A DNA stretch of 64,000 bases from Clostridiales bacterium (GTDB taxonomy: Bacteria > Bacillota > Clostridia > Christensenellales > Borkfalkiaceae), in the NCBI GenBank assembly GCA_003538975.1, contig DPQQ01000007.1:1241-65240 (forward strand), read 5' to 3'. Made by a program: the position numbers and the translations under genes. Positions 33,955 to 42,370 of this stretch are shown piece after piece; the stretch's first letter is position 1, and each line of letters starts with the position of its first letter. The notes under the pieces were generated by a model, which did not search any database, had not been told where the DNA came from, and saw nothing but the letters and a program-made list of their open reading frames with translations.

Positions 33955-34965
33955 ATGAAAAAAATTTTCACTGTAAGAAACATTTCCGGCATGGCGGTAT
34001 TTGCCGCGCTCGCTTATCTCATAAGCTTTATCGAAATTCCGATTTTCCCGTCGGCGAGCTTTCTGAAGCTCGACTTCGCCAACGTGTTTATCATGCTCGG
34101 CGGGTTTATGTACGGGGTTATACCGGGCATTATAATAAGCGCGATAAAAGAATTTTTGTGCTTTATCACAAAGTCTTCGACGGGCGGCGTAGGGGAAATC
34201 GCGAACTTTCTGACGACGCTTGCGTTTATCGCTCTGCCCGCAACTCTTTACAGATTCAAAAAGGGACTGAAGGTTGTTATTCCGTCGCTTATAGCCGCGT
34301 GCTTTTTGCAGACGGGGGCGAGCCTTCTTGCAAACAGATTTATCAACTTTCCGCTGTTCGGAATAGCGAATTTATTCGGAAGCTTTTTCTGGATAATCAT
34401 AGCGTTTAATATGATAAAAAGCGTTTCGGTTTCGATAATAACCGTGCTTTTGTATAAGAGGGTTAACGTGCTGTTCAAAAAAATTCATTTAAAAACCGAC
34501 GATTCTTCCGCTCCTGCTTCGGACGAGGCAAAAAAGAATAAAAAATCCCGCTATAATGCGGACGAATTTATTTCAAAGTCCGAAAAGGAAACGATAGCTT
34601 TTGCCGAAAATCTGGCTAAAACCCTGGAGGGCGGCGATACGGTAAGTTTGTCCGGCGATCTTGGCGCCGGCAAAACCGCGTTTACCAAAGGTCTCGCAAA
34701 GGGACTCGGAATAACGGATCCCGTTACCAGCCCCACTTACGCATATCTTAACGTTTACGGCGATAAGCTGTATCATTTCGATTTTTATAGGCTTCACAGC
34801 GGCGAGCAGGCGGAAGCCCTGGGACTTACCGAATACTTTAACGCGGATAACGTATGCGTAGTCGAATGGGGCGAAAACGTTAAAGAAATTCTCCCGGAAA
34901 GAATGATAAAAATAAATATCGAAAAGCTCGGTAAAAATAAGCGCAGAATAACCGTGACAAGATAA
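33955..34965 (+). CDS. ribU-tsaE: Fusion of riboflavin ECF S component RibU with tRNA-t6A ATPase TsaE
   Basis: Residues 1 to about 178 are a RibU-like ECF S component with six membrane helices: MAVFAALAYLISFIEIP, FLKLDFANVFIMLGGFMYG, and a KSSTGGVGEIANFL loop. A charged linker (about 179-200, with DDSSAPASDEAKK) leads to a complete TsaE domain (about 200-336): P-loop GDLGAGKTAF with Lys240, TSPTYAYLNVY, HFDFYRL, and VVEWGENV. TsaE drives the TsaBDE complex that makes t6A in tRNA. No in-frame ATG, GTG or TTG lies in the linker, so a free TsaE is not expected. tsaB and rimI follow. The gene is preceded by an FMN riboswitch. Confidence 0.93.
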   Translation: MKKIFTVRNISGMAVFAALAYLISFIEIPIFPSASFLKLDFANVFIMLGGFMYGVIPGIIISAIKEFLCFITKSSTGGVGEIANFLTTLAFIALPATLYRFKKGLKVVIPSLIAACFLQTGASLLANRFINFPLFGIANLFGSFFWIIIAFNMIKSVSVSIITVLLYKRVNVLFKKIHLKTDDSSAPASDEAKKNKKSRYNADEFISKSEKETIAFAENLAKTLEGGDTVSLSGDLGAGKTAFTKGLAKGLGITDPVTSPTYAYLNVYGDKLYHFDFYRLHSGEQAEALGLTEYFNADNVCVVEWGENVKEILPERMIKINIEKLGKNKRRITVTR

Positions 34966-34985
34966 CCGCGGTTTGCTTTTGCGGG

Positions 34986-35031
34986 TAACGGTTCGTCGAA
35001 ACCGATCCGTAATTTATAATAAAGGAAAGAA
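34986..35031 (+). promoter_or_regulatory. Possible weak promoter upstream of tsaB
   Basis: A TATAAT box at about 35017-35022 with only a poor -35 (TTCGTC) 17 bp upstream lies between ribU-tsaE and tsaB. It could give tsaB-rimI some expression independent of the FMN riboswitch. Confidence 0.3.
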
Positions 35032-35080
35032 TTCTAATTATAAAACGAGCATATAGGCGGCGGATAAAACGGAGAGATAT

Positions 35081-35686
35081 ATGAATTATATAGCGATAGA
35101 CACATCCGACAAACATCTTACGATAATAGTAAAAAAAGACGGAAAGTTTTACGAATTTTTTACCGAAGACAGCGGTAAAAAACACTCCGTTATGCTTATG
35201 CCCGAACTCGAAAAGCTTCTTCTCGAAGCGGATATGTCCGTAAAAGACGCCGATTTTTACGCGTGCGTTACGGGGGCGGGATCGTTCACCGGAATAAGGA
35301 TAGGCATATCCACAGTAAAAGCGTTTATGCTTTCTTCCGGCAAGCCGTGTCTTGCGGTAACTTCGTTCGACACGCTCGCATACAATAAACAAGGTAAAGT
35401 TCTCGCTGTGATAGACGCAAATCACGACGCATATTACGTCGCGGGATACGATGGCGGCAAAGTAATTCTTCCGCCGTCGTTTATGCAAAAATCGGAAGTC
35501 GAAAAAATAGTCCCGGAGTACGAAATTATTGTTTCATCCACGGTAACGCCTTTCGGCGGAGAGATAGTATCGAGATCAGGCGGACTTAAAAAGGCAATCG
35601 AAAGTAAAGAAACGGAACTTTCTTCCGATCCGGAATCGCTCGTTCCCGTTTACGTCAGAAAGTCGCAGGCGGAGGAAGGCAGATGA
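35081..35686 (+). CDS. tsaB: tRNA threonylcarbamoyladenosine protein TsaB
   Basis: The 201-residue protein begins MNYIAIDTSDKHLTI and has GAGSFTGIRIGISTVKAFMLS and ITSFDTLA-like AVTSFDTLAYN, the signature of TsaB, the scaffold that pairs with TsaD and TsaE in t6A synthesis. A GGAGAG site precedes the ATG. It overlaps rimI by 4 bp (ATGA). Location directly after the tsaE domain keeps the usual tsaE-tsaB-rimI order despite the fusion. Confidence 0.94.
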   Translation: MNYIAIDTSDKHLTIIVKKDGKFYEFFTEDSGKKHSVMLMPELEKLLLEADMSVKDADFYACVTGAGSFTGIRIGISTVKAFMLSSGKPCLAVTSFDTLAYNKQGKVLAVIDANHDAYYVAGYDGGKVILPPSFMQKSEVEKIVPEYEIIVSSTVTPFGGEIVSRSGGLKKAIESKETELSSDPESLVPVYVRKSQAEEGR

Positions 35687-36225
35687 CCGCCGAAGAAAAA
35701 ATCAATGAAGACTTAACGAGTCTTTCGGGTTATACGATAAGAGATATAGATGCATCGGATATAGAGAATATCGCCGCCATGCATAAAGAAAATTTTTCGG
35801 ACTGCTGGACGGCCGATATGATAAAAGGCTCGTTTTACTCGGACGGGTTTTACGGCGGTCTTATAGAAACATATGACAATCGGGAACAACAAACCGGAAC
35901 CTGTATCGTTGAAAACGTTCCGCAATCCGAAGATAATACGAAAAAAATCGCCTGTACGGTTATGTTTTCTTCGGTACTGTGCGAAGCGGAACTATTATCC
36001 GTGGTGACAGAGCGATCTTTCAGAAGAAAAGGTCTCGGAGAACTTTTATTAAAAAGATATTTTGATAAGCTGAAAGCGGACGGAGAAAAGACGATTTTTT
36101 TAGAAGTCAGAGAGAGTAACAAAGCGGCGATTTCGCTTTACGATAAGCTCGGCTTCGTAAAAATATCCGAAAGAAAAAAATATTACGGTGAAGAGACCGC
36201 TGTCATAATGCGGAAGGAGTTATAA
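35683..36225 (+). CDS. rimI: GNAT acetyltransferase, ribosomal protein S18 alanine N-acetyltransferase type
   Basis: The 180-residue protein has a GNAT fold: IENIAAMHKENFSDCW, LSVVTERSFRRKGLGELLLKR (acetyl-CoA loop R-R-K-G-L-G), and FLEVRESNKAAISLYDKLGF, typical for RimI. RimI acetylates the N-terminus of S18. The chain has a longer start and a 20-residue insert (about 62-82) compared with the usual 150 residues. Its gene order after tsaB is canonical. The stop codon TAA at 36223 touches the presumed start of the next gene. Confidence 0.88.
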   Translation: MTAEEKINEDLTSLSGYTIRDIDASDIENIAAMHKENFSDCWTADMIKGSFYSDGFYGGLIETYDNREQQTGTCIVENVPQSEDNTKKIACTVMFSSVLCEAELLSVVTERSFRRKGLGELLLKRYFDKLKADGEKTIFLEVRESNKAAISLYDKLGFVKISERKKYYGEETAVIMRKEL

Positions 36226-36975
36226 ACGGACGTAAAAGTTAATTCCGTTACCGCCGAAAAAGAAAGTCTTTTGTTTTTGCACGGCTACCTTGCCGATAAA
36301 AGGACTTTTTATCATCAACTTAAATTTTTCGAAAAGTTTTATCCGTGTTACGCGTTCGATATGTCGGGATTCGGGACTTCTCCCGAGCCGTCTTATCCTT
36401 ACGATTTGTCCGATTATCGCGACGAAGTATTTTCGTACATAGATAAAAACGGTCTTAAAAACGTTTCGGTTATAGCCCACTCTTTCGGCGCGAGAGTCGC
36501 CGTAAAGTGCGAACTTTTTAAGCCGACCTTTAATAAACTCGTTCTGACCGGCGCGGCTGGACTCAAACCCAAGTTCAATCTGAAAACGTTTGTAAAAAAG
36601 ACTTATTATAAAACGGTAAAAAATTTTTTGAGCGAAGAGAAAAAACTCAACTTTTTTTCGGAAGATTATAAAAATTCTTCGCCGCTCATGCGCAAAAGCC
36701 TCATAAAAATAGTGAACGAGACTTTCGATAAATCTCTGACCGTTTTTAAACCGGAAACGCTTTTTATCTTCGGCGAAAACGATACCGCAACTCCCGTTTA
36801 TATGGGTAAAAGGTATCTTAAAAAGACGCCGGAAGGGAAACTCGTTATTATGAAAAACGCCGGGCATTTCGCATTCATCGACCGCCCGGACGCATTCAAC
36901 GAAGAAGTTTTCGCTTTTTTAACGGATAGCGCCGCTTCCCGTTGCGGTTATAAAAACAGAATAAAGATAATCTGA
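36226..36975 (+). CDS. Alpha/beta-fold hydrolase, start codon uncertain (ACG?)
   Basis: The protein has LLFLHGYLADKRTF (oxyanion HG), nucleophile elbow AHSFGARVA (Ser), a helical cap with many lysines, the acid FGENDTATP and the final His in KNAGHFAFIDRP. It is similar to small esterase/MEST-like hydrolases; substrate unknown. The frame is open upstream to the rimI stop. A good SD (AAGGAG, 36214-36219) points to codon 36226, which is ACG, not ATG. The first normal start is a TTG at 36271, which lacks an SD and would cut off the first strand of the fold. This could be a rare start, a mutation or a sequence error. Confidence 0.75.
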   Translation, partial: TDVKVNSVTAEKESLLFLHGYLADKRTFYHQLKFFEKFYPCYAFDMSGFGTSPEPSYPYDLSDYRDEVFSYIDKNGLKNVSVIAHSFGARVAVKCELFKPTFNKLVLTGAAGLKPKFNLKTFVKKTYYKTVKNFLSEEKKLNFFSEDYKNSSPLMRKSLIKIVNETFDKSLTVFKPETLFIFGENDTATPVYMGKRYLKKTPEGKLVIMKNAGHFAFIDRPDAFNEEVFAFLTDSAASRCGYKNRIKII

Positions 36976-37150
36976 CGGTATTCTACCGGATAAAGAGAAG
37001 GGAACTATTGAGCGAAAAGACGGAAAAGAGCCGTTAAATATTCGGGTTATAAAAGCCGATTTTAACTTAAAAACAAAACACAGATAGCGGAAAATCTTTC
37101 GTAATCGTAAATCTTAATCCGACAGGTATTCTTGTCGGAACGGAGGAAAA

Positions 37151-38797
37151 ATGTTCGGACTTACAAATACTCTCGTATATATTGCAATAAGCGTTCTGAA
37201 CGCGATACTTTTGTTCTTCGCGTCGGGGAAGTTTCTTTTAGGCATGCAGCAGTTAGGATATAAAGGCTACCGCTACATACGCTGGGTTCTTTCGAGAAAA
37301 AACACCTATCTTTCGAGATTGTATCTCTTATCGCTGCTCGGATTTTTATTCTTTATGATTTTAGGAATAACTTTCGCTCCCGTAGTCGGCGATAAGTTTT
37401 ATTCGTATACGGGGTTTGTCGCGTATATCTTCTTTATTTCGGTTTATATCGGGACGGAGAAGAACGTAAACGAAAAACTTCCGCTCAAAAAAACGAGAAG
37501 ACTTATCCGTCTCGAGGTCGTTTATACCATTCTTCTCGCGCTGCTTTCTTTCGCGCTGGTACTTCTCATAAACGCGATAGGTCTTTCGTTTACCGGCAAG
37601 ACGGAAGAAGTATACGATATATTAAAGTACGCTTTCGTCGCGCTTACGCCGATGTTCGTTCCGTTTATACTTTATCTCGCTTATGCGATGACGAAGCCTT
37701 TCGAAGACGCAAATAACCGCCGCTACGTCAAAAAGACAAAAGAAGTCTTAAAACAGTCCGATATAATAAAAATAGGCATTACGGGCAGTTACGGCAAGAC
37801 GAGCGTAAAAGAAATTTTGAAAACCATTCTTTCGGTAAAATACAGAGTTCTCGCAACGCCCGAGTCTTATAACACGCCTCTCGGAATAGCTCTTTCGGTA
37901 AAACAGCTCGATTCCACTTATGACGTGTTCATTGCGGAAATGGGCGCGAGGCAAGTCGGCGATATAAGAGACCTTGCAAGGCTTGTCGATCCCGATATAG
38001 CCGTCCTGACCGGAGTGAACGAACAGCATCTCGAGAGCTTCGGCACGGCGGAAGACATAAAAAATACAAAGTTCGAACTTTTCGATAACTTAAAGCCGGG
38101 AGGAAAGGCTTTCTTTAACGTAGAGGGCGAAGCCGCAAAGGAACTTTCGGAAAGATTTAAGGGCGAAAAGTATTGCATTTCGGCGGAGAACGGTCCCGTT
38201 ACCGCAAAAAACGTTACCGTCGGGAGGGACGGACTCACCTTTGACGTATGTATCGAAGGTGAAAAGCCTTTCAGAGTTTCAACCACGCTTTTAGGCAAAC
38301 ATTCGGTATCTAATATTCTTCTCGCGATAGCCGTCGCATATAATATGGGGCTTACTCCAAAAGAACTTTTTGTCGGAGTAACGAGACTTTATTCGATAAA
38401 GCATCGCTTGCAGGTTCTTCCGAATTTCGGCGGAGTAACCCTTATAGACGACAGTTACAACTCTAACTTCGACGGAGCGAAAAGCGCGCTGGAAGCGATA
38501 AAAGATTTCGACGGAAGAAAAGTTATAATCACACCGGGACTCGTCGAACTCGGCAGAAATCAGTTCGAACTTAACTTTAAACTCGGAGAAGAAATAGCGA
38601 AGGTCTGCGACGTTCTTATAGTTTCGGCAAAAACCAATGCGGAAGCTCTTATCGAAGGTTTCAGAAGCGGCGGCGGGGATAACAATAAAATACACTACTT
38701 CAAAAACGTCGGACTAGTAAAGGACCATCTAAAAGAGTTTGTCGAAAAGGGCGACGTAGTTCTTTTTGAAAACGACCTTCCCGATACTTACGAATAA
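37151..38797 (+). CDS. murF: MurF-like Mur ligase with N-terminal membrane domain
   Basis: Residues about 1-190 form four to six membrane helices with basic loops, instead of the soluble UDP-binding N domain of ordinary MurF. The rest is a Mur ligase: GITGSYGKTSVKE (ATP loop, about 208-220), EMGARQVGDI, GVNEQHLESFGT, LLGKHSVSNILLAIAVA, then DDSYNSNFDGAKSALEAI, all characteristic of MurF, which adds D-Ala-D-Ala to the peptidoglycan precursor. GGAGG lies just before the ATG. The ddl gene follows, making the dipeptide substrate. Related proteins with this layout are known in Clostridia. Confidence 0.85.
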   Translation: MFGLTNTLVYIAISVLNAILLFFASGKFLLGMQQLGYKGYRYIRWVLSRKNTYLSRLYLLSLLGFLFFMILGITFAPVVGDKFYSYTGFVAYIFFISVYIGTEKNVNEKLPLKKTRRLIRLEVVYTILLALLSFALVLLINAIGLSFTGKTEEVYDILKYAFVALTPMFVPFILYLAYAMTKPFEDANNRRYVKKTKEVLKQSDIIKIGITGSYGKTSVKEILKTILSVKYRVLATPESYNTPLGIALSVKQLDSTYDVFIAEMGARQVGDIRDLARLVDPDIAVLTGVNEQHLESFGTAEDIKNTKFELFDNLKPGGKAFFNVEGEAAKELSERFKGEKYCISAENGPVTAKNVTVGRDGLTFDVCIEGEKPFRVSTTLLGKHSVSNILLAIAVAYNMGLTPKELFVGVTRLYSIKHRLQVLPNFGGVTLIDDSYNSNFDGAKSALEAIKDFDGRKVIITPGLVELGRNQFELNFKLGEEIAKVCDVLIVSAKTNAEALIEGFRSGGGDNNKIHYFKNVGLVKDHLKEFVEKGDVVLFENDLPDTYE

Positions 38798-38887
38798 GTT
38801 TGAGGATATTGTTCCGCATTTAATACGCATTTTATACGAGCGTAAATTCATATAAGCGAAAGATTTTTCTATCTTAAGACAAATAAT

Positions 38888-38923
38888 AAAGGCACCGAAG
38901 ACGTAAAAAACGGAGGTGCTTTT
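38888..38923 (+). promoter_or_regulatory. Hairpin covering the ddl ribosome-binding site, terminator-like
   Basis: AAAGGCACC (38888-38896) can pair with GGTGCTTTT (38915-38923), with the SD GGAGG at 38912-38916 in the loop and 3' arm, and T6 running into the ATG at 38927. It could act as an attenuator or translational switch. Confidence 0.45.
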
Positions 38924-38926
38924 TTA

Positions 38927-40048
38927 ATGAAAAATATTTTATTCGTATTCGGCGGAAGATCGTGCGAGAGCGACGTTTCCGTTTTGACGGGGCTTCTTGC
39001 GATGAGCGCGGCGGACGGCGGAAAATATAAAGCGGTCCCGCTTTATATTTCAGCTTCCGGCGAATTCTTTACCGGCGATAAACTTAAAAGTCTCGAAACG
39101 TTTAAAAAAGCGGACGGCGATTTTAGTAAGGTTGCCGTAAAAGCGACTTTTGTTCCGCCCGACAAAGCCGTTTATACTATCAGAAAGGGCAAACTTATCC
39201 GCGGCGAAGTTATTTCCGCAATAGTCGATTGTTGCCACGGCGGCGCAGGCGAAGACGGTTCGCTTTCCGGGTATTTCGCTTTTTTCGGCGTTCCCGTATG
39301 TTCGCCAGGCGTTCTCGCCGGAGCGGTTTCGATGGATAAGGCTGCGACCAAGACGTTTTTAAAAGCCATCGGAGTTTTAACGCCGGACTTTATAAAAGTT
39401 CCTGCAATAGAAGACAGAGACGAAGCGGTAAAAACCGTAAAGAAAAGGCTCGGCTACCCGGTTATAGTAAAGCCTTTGACTCTCGGCTCGAGCGTGGGGA
39501 TAGGAGTAGCATTAAACGAAGCCGAACTTAACGAAAGAATGAATTACGCGTACCGTTTCGACGATACCGTTATCGTCGAAGAATACCTTGCGGGAGCTGA
39601 AGAGTTTAACTGTGCGGCATATAAAAAGGACGGTAAAGTCGTCGTTTCGGAGTGCGAAAGGCCTGTTTTTAAGGGCAATATATTATCTTTCAACGACAAA
39701 TATCTTTGCGGCAAACGGGAATTCCCAGCAAAGATAAAAAAGGAGCTTTCCGACAAAATAAAAGCGGTTACTTTAAAGGTATACGGCGCTCTCTCTTTTA
39801 CGGGAATAATCAGAATAGATTATCTTTATCATAGTGGCAAGCTTTATTTAAATGAAATAAATTCCGTTCCCGGTTCGCTCGCCTTATATCTGTTCTCGGA
39901 AGATCCCAAAAACTTCAAAACGGTGATAACCGATATTATAGAAGAAGGCGAAAGGGAATTCAACCGCAAAAATTCCGCGATAAAGAGCATAAGAACGGGA
40001 ATATTTTCGTCTTCCGGGAGCAAGGGCTCGAAGGGCGCGAAAAGATAA
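38927..40048 (+). CDS. ddl: D-alanine--D-alanine ligase
   Basis: The 373-residue ATP-grasp protein has FVFGGRSCESDVSV at the start, HGGAGEDGSLSGYF (binding the first D-Ala), VKPLTLGSSVGIGVA (ATP), EEYLAGAEEFN and NEINSVPGSLALYLF (metal and adenylate site). The omega-loop lacks the Tyr that often marks D-Ala-D-Ala specificity (here SFNDKY), so a different second substrate cannot be ruled out. A Lys/Ser/Gly-rich tail (355-373) is extra. It pairs with the MurF-like gene upstream. Confidence 0.9.
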   Translation: MKNILFVFGGRSCESDVSVLTGLLAMSAADGGKYKAVPLYISASGEFFTGDKLKSLETFKKADGDFSKVAVKATFVPPDKAVYTIRKGKLIRGEVISAIVDCCHGGAGEDGSLSGYFAFFGVPVCSPGVLAGAVSMDKAATKTFLKAIGVLTPDFIKVPAIEDRDEAVKTVKKRLGYPVIVKPLTLGSSVGIGVALNEAELNERMNYAYRFDDTVIVEEYLAGAEEFNCAAYKKDGKVVVSECERPVFKGNILSFNDKYLCGKREFPAKIKKELSDKIKAVTLKVYGALSFTGIIRIDYLYHSGKLYLNEINSVPGSLALYLFSEDPKNFKTVITDIIEEGEREFNRKNSAIKSIRTGIFSSSGSKGSKGAKR

Positions 40049-40185
40049 AAAGCCGATTTTCGGGCGGGTTGTTTTCCGTAAAGAAAGAGAATTTTGTCGA
40101 AGTATCGGGTAATGGAATAATTCCGGAATAAAAACAAAAAATCGTTCATAAGATTTCGTGTAGATAAAAAAGCGGAGGAAACATT

Positions 40186-41331
40186 ATGGACGAAGAAACA
40201 AAATACGCCGACATGGTCGAGATACCCGTGGATACCTGCACCGTTACGGTCAAAAAGTCCGCTAAGCGCGGACGGAAAAAGGCTTCTGCCGAAAAGCTCA
40301 AACAAAAAGTAATAGACAAGGTGAACGAGTCCGAAACGTCCGAGGTCGAAGCGGAGAGCTTTAATGCGGCAACCGAAGTTCTTCCGGAACTTAAGGTAAG
40401 CGATATAAAAATAACGGAAGAATCTGAAAATAATCCGGATGTCGGCGCGGATTCGGCGATACAGGACGAACTTACCGTAGCCGAAACGACGGAATCAGAA
40501 CAGGAGACGGACGGACTTGCCGAGCTTAAAAAGGCTATCGAAGAAGCCGCCGAACCCGAAAAACCGAAGGCGAAAAAAGAGAGCTTTATCAAAAGACTTT
40601 TCGGTAAAAAAAGGAAGAGCCAAAAATCGGATAAAGATTTATCCGTTGATATAGCTGCCGAAGGGACGGCCGAACCCGCCGCAGAATCAGCCGGGAATAC
40701 CGTATCGGAAGATTCTTTATCTCAGACTATGGAACGGAATAAAGAAGAAACAGGGCAATCGGCAGAATACGAACCGACCGTAAATATAACCGAAAAGGAA
40801 GTAAAACCCAAAAAATTCAGATGGAGAACGGTTGCCGAAGTTTCGGCAGCGTCGGTTCTTATCGTTTCGGTAATAACCGCGAGCGTTTTCGGGGGCAAGT
40901 TCGGAATAAACAAACTTTTTTCAAAGGTGTTCGGCAAAACTCCGTCGGAACCCGTTCCTTATACCGAATATCTTGCGACTCTTCCGTGTATGTCCGGTAG
41001 CGTCAGTCTGGAAAACGGCGTTATAAGCATAGTCAAAAAGGGTTCGGTTTATCCGTCGCTAGACGGCAAAGTTACTTCGGTTACGTCCGAAAACGGTAAA
41101 TATTCGATTGAAGTCGAATATGCGGAAAATCTGAAATCCGTTTATACCGGGCTCGATCACGCGTATAATTCCGTAGGAGACAAGGTTTACCGCAAAGTTC
41201 CGCTCGGTTACAGCATAGGCGAAAAATATACGCTGTGTTTTTATTCCGGGGAAGAGCTTATAAAAGATTACGAAGTCGATTCCGACAAGATCGTGTGGAA
41301 GCCCGCGGACGGCGGAGAAATCAGGAAGTGA
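40186..41331 (+). CDS. SpoIVFA-like membrane protein with degenerate M23 domain
   Basis: The 381-residue protein has a long acidic cytoplasmic region (1-210, with Lys-rich KKRGRKK and GKKRKSQKS patches), one membrane helix (about 219-240) and a short external domain. That domain follows the LytM/M23 fold pattern (YPSLDGKVTSVTSENGKYSIEV, then VYTGLDHAYNSVGDKV, PLGYSIG) without the zinc-binding HxxxD/HxH residues. SpoIVFA, which holds SpoIVFB inactive, has this arrangement. Its stop overlaps the GTG start of the M50 protease gene by 4 bp, strongly supporting the pairing, though the N-terminal part is much longer than in Bacillus. Confidence 0.75.
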   Translation: MDEETKYADMVEIPVDTCTVTVKKSAKRGRKKASAEKLKQKVIDKVNESETSEVEAESFNAATEVLPELKVSDIKITEESENNPDVGADSAIQDELTVAETTESEQETDGLAELKKAIEEAAEPEKPKAKKESFIKRLFGKKRKSQKSDKDLSVDIAAEGTAEPAAESAGNTVSEDSLSQTMERNKEETGQSAEYEPTVNITEKEVKPKKFRWRTVAEVSAASVLIVSVITASVFGGKFGINKLFSKVFGKTPSEPVPYTEYLATLPCMSGSVSLENGVISIVKKGSVYPSLDGKVTSVTSENGKYSIEVEYAENLKSVYTGLDHAYNSVGDKVYRKVPLGYSIGEKYTLCFYSGEELIKDYEVDSDKIVWKPADGGEIRK

Positions 41332-42284
41332 AGAGCAACGTTTTTGCTGGCGGCGGCAAAAAACAAAAAAACAAGTTAAAAACCGCCGCAAAAAAATCAA
41401 ACGGCAAAACAAGCGGAGTGAATATTTCTTTTCACCCGCTTTTTTTCGTGTTCGGTCTTTATTATGCGGTTACTGGCAAGCTTTTAACGTTTATAATATA
41501 CGCTGTCTCGGCGATTATGCACGAATTCGGTCATGCCGCCGCGGCTAAGCGAAGGGGATACGTTTTAAACTCGATAACTCTGAACGCTTACGGCGCGCGA
41601 ATATCGGGCAATTTTTCGTCGCTTAAAAAGTCCGACGGTCTCGCTATCGCCGCCGCGGGGCCGCTGTTCAGCCTTTTTATAGCGTTTTTTACGGCGGGGA
41701 GCTGGTGGTTTTTCCCCGAAACCTATCCGTTTACCGAAATGATTTACGAAGCGAATTTGTCTTTGGGCTTGGTAAATCTCATCCCGATAAAGCCGCTCGA
41801 CGGCGGTAAAATAACCGATATTTTAACCGAAGAACTTTTCGGAAAAAAAGCTAAAAAAATAATCTCGGTTTCGTTCGGAATCATATCGTTTTCGGCTCTT
41901 TTACTGCTGTTTTTTTATCTGGCGGCGAAAAAGAACATCGTCAATGTTTCCATTATATTTTTCGGGGCGTTTATTCTTACCGGCAGTATAGAAAAGGACG
42001 GAGCTTCGGAATACGTTTTACGGCGGGCGGGACTAAGAAGAGAAGACCTTTATCGCGGAGTCGCCGTTTTAAGGTTTGCGGTTTCGGATAAGACGACGGT
42101 AAAGAGGCTTTTCGCACTGTCCGATTTTTCGCTTAAAAACGAATTCGACGTGTATGACGATAAAGGGTTTATCGGTACGGTTTCGGACGAAGACGTCGAA
42201 GCCGCCGCCGAAAGACGTTCGATTTATATAACGGCGGGCGACGTTATCGAAGAAACCCGATTGCCCGATACAATGAAAAAATAA
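41328..42284 (+). CDS. spoIVFB: SpoIVFB-like M50 intramembrane metalloprotease
   Basis: Starting at GTG 41328 (SD GGCGGAG, overlapping the preceding stop), the 318-residue protein has the M50 zinc site HEFGH (His65-His69) in the second helix, then the NLIPIKPLDGG motif (Asn150, Asp158) and six membrane helices. The cytoplasmic end (about 240-318) resembles a CBS domain, as in SpoIVFB, which senses ATP and cleaves pro-sigma-K in the forespore membrane. The neighbouring SpoIVFA-like gene supports this role; pro-sigma-K was not seen here. Confidence 0.88.
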   Translation: MKSNVFAGGGKKQKNKLKTAAKKSNGKTSGVNISFHPLFFVFGLYYAVTGKLLTFIIYAVSAIMHEFGHAAAAKRRGYVLNSITLNAYGARISGNFSSLKKSDGLAIAAAGPLFSLFIAFFTAGSWWFFPETYPFTEMIYEANLSLGLVNLIPIKPLDGGKITDILTEELFGKKAKKIISVSFGIISFSALLLLFFYLAAKKNIVNVSIIFFGAFILTGSIEKDGASEYVLRRAGLRREDLYRGVAVLRFAVSDKTTVKRLFALSDFSLKNEFDVYDDKGFIGTVSDEDVEAAAERRSIYITAGDVIEETRLPDTMKK

Positions 42285-42294
42285 CAAAAACGGG

Positions 42295-42323
42295 TTGAAA
42301 ACCGACGTAAAAAGGGGTATAAT
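42295..42323 (+). promoter_or_regulatory. Promoter of the nitroreductase gene
   Basis: TTGAAA, 17-bp spacer, TATAAT. Confidence 0.75.
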
Positions 42324-42370
42324 CAAAGTGTAAATAAAAAGGACAAGCTTTATGGCTTAAAGGAGAAATA

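Noticed and set aside
34500..34570. Separate start for TsaE inside the ribU-tsaE gene
   Set aside because: An ATG is visible at about 34555 but is out of frame; no in-frame ATG, GTG or TTG was found in the linker, so the fusion reading was kept.
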